DNA of 22,159 nucleotides from Bacteroidota bacterium (GTDB taxonomy: Bacteria; Bacteroidota; Bacteroidia; Chitinophagales; Chitinophagaceae): contig JAFAGE010000445.1 of NCBI GenBank assembly GCA_023423015.1, positions 1 to 22,159 of the forward strand. Direction: 5' to 3'. Positions 20,949-22,159 of the stretch are shown here, piece by piece (within the stretch, counting starts at the first letter, position 1; each line of letters opens with the position of its first letter). The position numbers were made by a program, and so were the translations under genes. The notes below the pieces were generated by a model. That model had not been told where the DNA came from. It did not search any database and was given only the letters and a program-made list of their open reading frames with translations.

Positions 20949-22159
20949 ATGATTAACCCTGAAAACTACCTGTCTAAAATTAACTCTATTGATATAAGCA
21001 CTATGCCGATGCCTTTGCAAAAGGGCCATGAATTTCTGATGAAGGCAACGTCAAATGGTACTGACTGGAACACATACAACAATAGCACTGCTATTCGAAA
21101 AACCATTGGGCTGTATTTTGAAAGACTTGCTGAACATCTTAAAGAAGCTGGTAAAGTAACTACGCCAAGAACAAAAGAACCTAAAAGTGAAAATCATAGT
21201 TCTATACCAAAGTCGCCCAAAAAACCTAAAGCCACAATTCCCGAACTGCCAAATATCATAATGGTAGAACGGATGCCGGAAGAACTTCGTTTCATTAAGC
21301 GATATGTGAACTTAAATGGCAAAACCAAAACGAAGGATGACATTCTCCGCTTTATTAACTCACTGCAAAAAGCAATTGTAGAAAAACGTATTCGAAAGAC
21401 CTCACCTTACGCCGAACAAGTAAAGTATATCCAGGAAAAATTAATTCAGGTGTATAACAGCATGGCATCTAAAATCAAATTGGAATTGAAGCCTGAAACG
21501 TATGAGGAACTAAAGAAACTGACTGGCGGAGAAAAGGTGATGGCTTCCATTGGTTTTATTAAACGCTATATCTCGATGAATGGCAAGCCCGCAATGAAGG
21601 AAAAAGCAAAGCAACTGTTACAGCAAATCAATAAGGCTTATGAGAAAGGAAAGATTACGGATAGCGATCCTTACATTGTTGAAATCCATGAACTCAAGAA
21701 AAACCTCAAAGCATTCACTACAGATAAAACGATTAAGGTTTTGGAAATTGAACAAGCCACACTTAACGGCTTAGAGGGAATTTTGGGTTGCGTTTGCAAC
21801 AGCTTAAATGGTTTTGATGGCAAGCCTTCTATTATGAACAGTATGGACTTTGCCAATATGGAGTTCGATACACTTGGCTTTACGGGCAAATGGCTGGAAC
21901 TAATTGGAGACCCATCAACAAACTTCACAGCGATGGTATTCGGTAAGCCCAAGATGGGTAAGTCTTACCTGTGTGTCGATTTTGCGGGCTACCTGGCTCG
22001 CAATCATGGACGAGTATTATACGTGGCAAAAGAAGAGGGTCTGGATTATACGTTGCAGCAAAAGCTAAATGACAAAAACGTAAAGCATCCCAACTTGTAT
22101 GTGGCTTCGATATTGCCAAACGACCTTTCGCCTTATGGTTTTATTTTCCTGGATAGCGT
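20949..22159 (+). CDS. P-loop (RecA-like) ATPase with duplicated N-terminal domain, 3' truncated by window
   Basis: Open from the ATG at 20949 to the right edge (403 residues seen). Residues 1-70 form a soluble helical part, followed by a Lys/Pro-rich linker (71-100). Two copies of a roughly 50-residue module follow: FIKRYVNLNGKTK...(115-165) and FIKRYISMNGKPA...(203-253), sharing FIKRY-x3-NGK and Q/E-K-L helices. The last part has Walker A GKPKMGKS (332-339) and a Walker-B-like FIFLD (398-402), as in DnaB/RadA-like or AAA_25 ATPases. It is probably a DNA-handling protein of a plasmid or integrative element, but this is inferred. The C-terminal half is not visible. Confidence 0.78.
   Translation, partial: MINPENYLSKINSIDISTMPMPLQKGHEFLMKATSNGTDWNTYNNSTAIRKTIGLYFERLAEHLKEAGKVTTPRTKEPKSENHSSIPKSPKKPKATIPELPNIIMVERMPEELRFIKRYVNLNGKTKTKDDILRFINSLQKAIVEKRIRKTSPYAEQVKYIQEKLIQVYNSMASKIKLELKPETYEELKKLTGGEKVMASIGFIKRYISMNGKPAMKEKAKQLLQQINKAYEKGKITDSDPYIVEIHELKKNLKAFTTDKTIKVLEIEQATLNGLEGILGCVCNSLNGFDGKPSIMNSMDFANMEFDTLGFTGKWLELIGDPSTNFTAMVFGKPKMGKSYLCVDFAGYLARNHGRVLYVAKEEGLDYTLQQKLNDKNVKHPNLYVASILPNDLSPYGFIFLDS

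Overview
The window looks like Bacteroidota DNA, most likely of the Chitinophagaceae type. Clear TAnnTTTG (-7) boxes sit upstream of 4383 and 14156, leaders are A-rich without Shine-Dalgarno sites, and several families are typical of the group (DUF2911, Tat-exported IorB-like oxidoreductase, Bacteroidetes-type tyrosine recombinases, MerTP fusion, GDCCVxC protein). The family assignment is inference from gene content.

Region 1 (1-7250) looks like chromosomal backbone: the 3' end of a RspA/mannonate-dehydratase-like gene, an IorAB-type molybdenum hydroxylase pair, an exported MBL-fold hydrolase, two overlapping genes for multi-pass membrane proteins, and a single-domain response regulator on the minus strand. 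Most spacers here hold tandem arrays with a strict 7-bp period. Their units differ but interrelate (TCACCTT, GACGTGA/GACGGCA, GGGCATA/TATGCCT, GGGCGGA). I saw no such arrays right of 7250.

Region 2 (about 7250-13950) is gene-poor and looks like decayed mobile DNA. A 13-bp direct repeat, GTGGAGGTGGCGG, lies at 8017-8029 and 12983-12995. Each copy is preceded by a hairpin, and each reads as the reverse complement of a tmRNA (ssrA) acceptor end, so the 5 kb between them is proposed to be an island integrated at an ssrA 3' end. A broken tyrosine recombinase (12312-12880) lies just inside the right repeat. Island cargo is an RRM RNA-binding protein, one or two small plus-strand genes, and a minus-strand run of small unknown genes downstream of an exported coiled-coil protein (11486 to 9669). 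Two of these small proteins, 9669-10025 and 10594-10800, are diverged paralogues. Right of the island are an acyltransferase-3 fragment, a 58-residue hypothetical protein and the start of a second broken recombinase.

Region 3 (13919-17150) is a compact metal cassette on the plus strand: a CadC-like ArsR sensor with an overlapping promoter and operator, a MerT-MerP fusion with a long unrecognised C-terminal domain, a GDCCVxC protein, an SRPBCC-like protein and a VOC/bleomycin-resistance-like protein. No mercuric reductase is present. The cassette is bracketed by related units, each a hairpin followed by GTGGACTT, that resemble remnants of insertion ends.

Region 4 (17194-20743, minus strand) is a likely operon: AAA_28-type NTPase, DUF2911 protein, small membrane protein and a CopB-type P1B-3 ATPase with a histidine-rich N-terminus. 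Region 5 (20815 to the right edge, plus strand) has a tiny acidic-protein gene with an apparent 1-nt insertion, then a P-loop ATPase gene with an internally duplicated domain that runs off the window.
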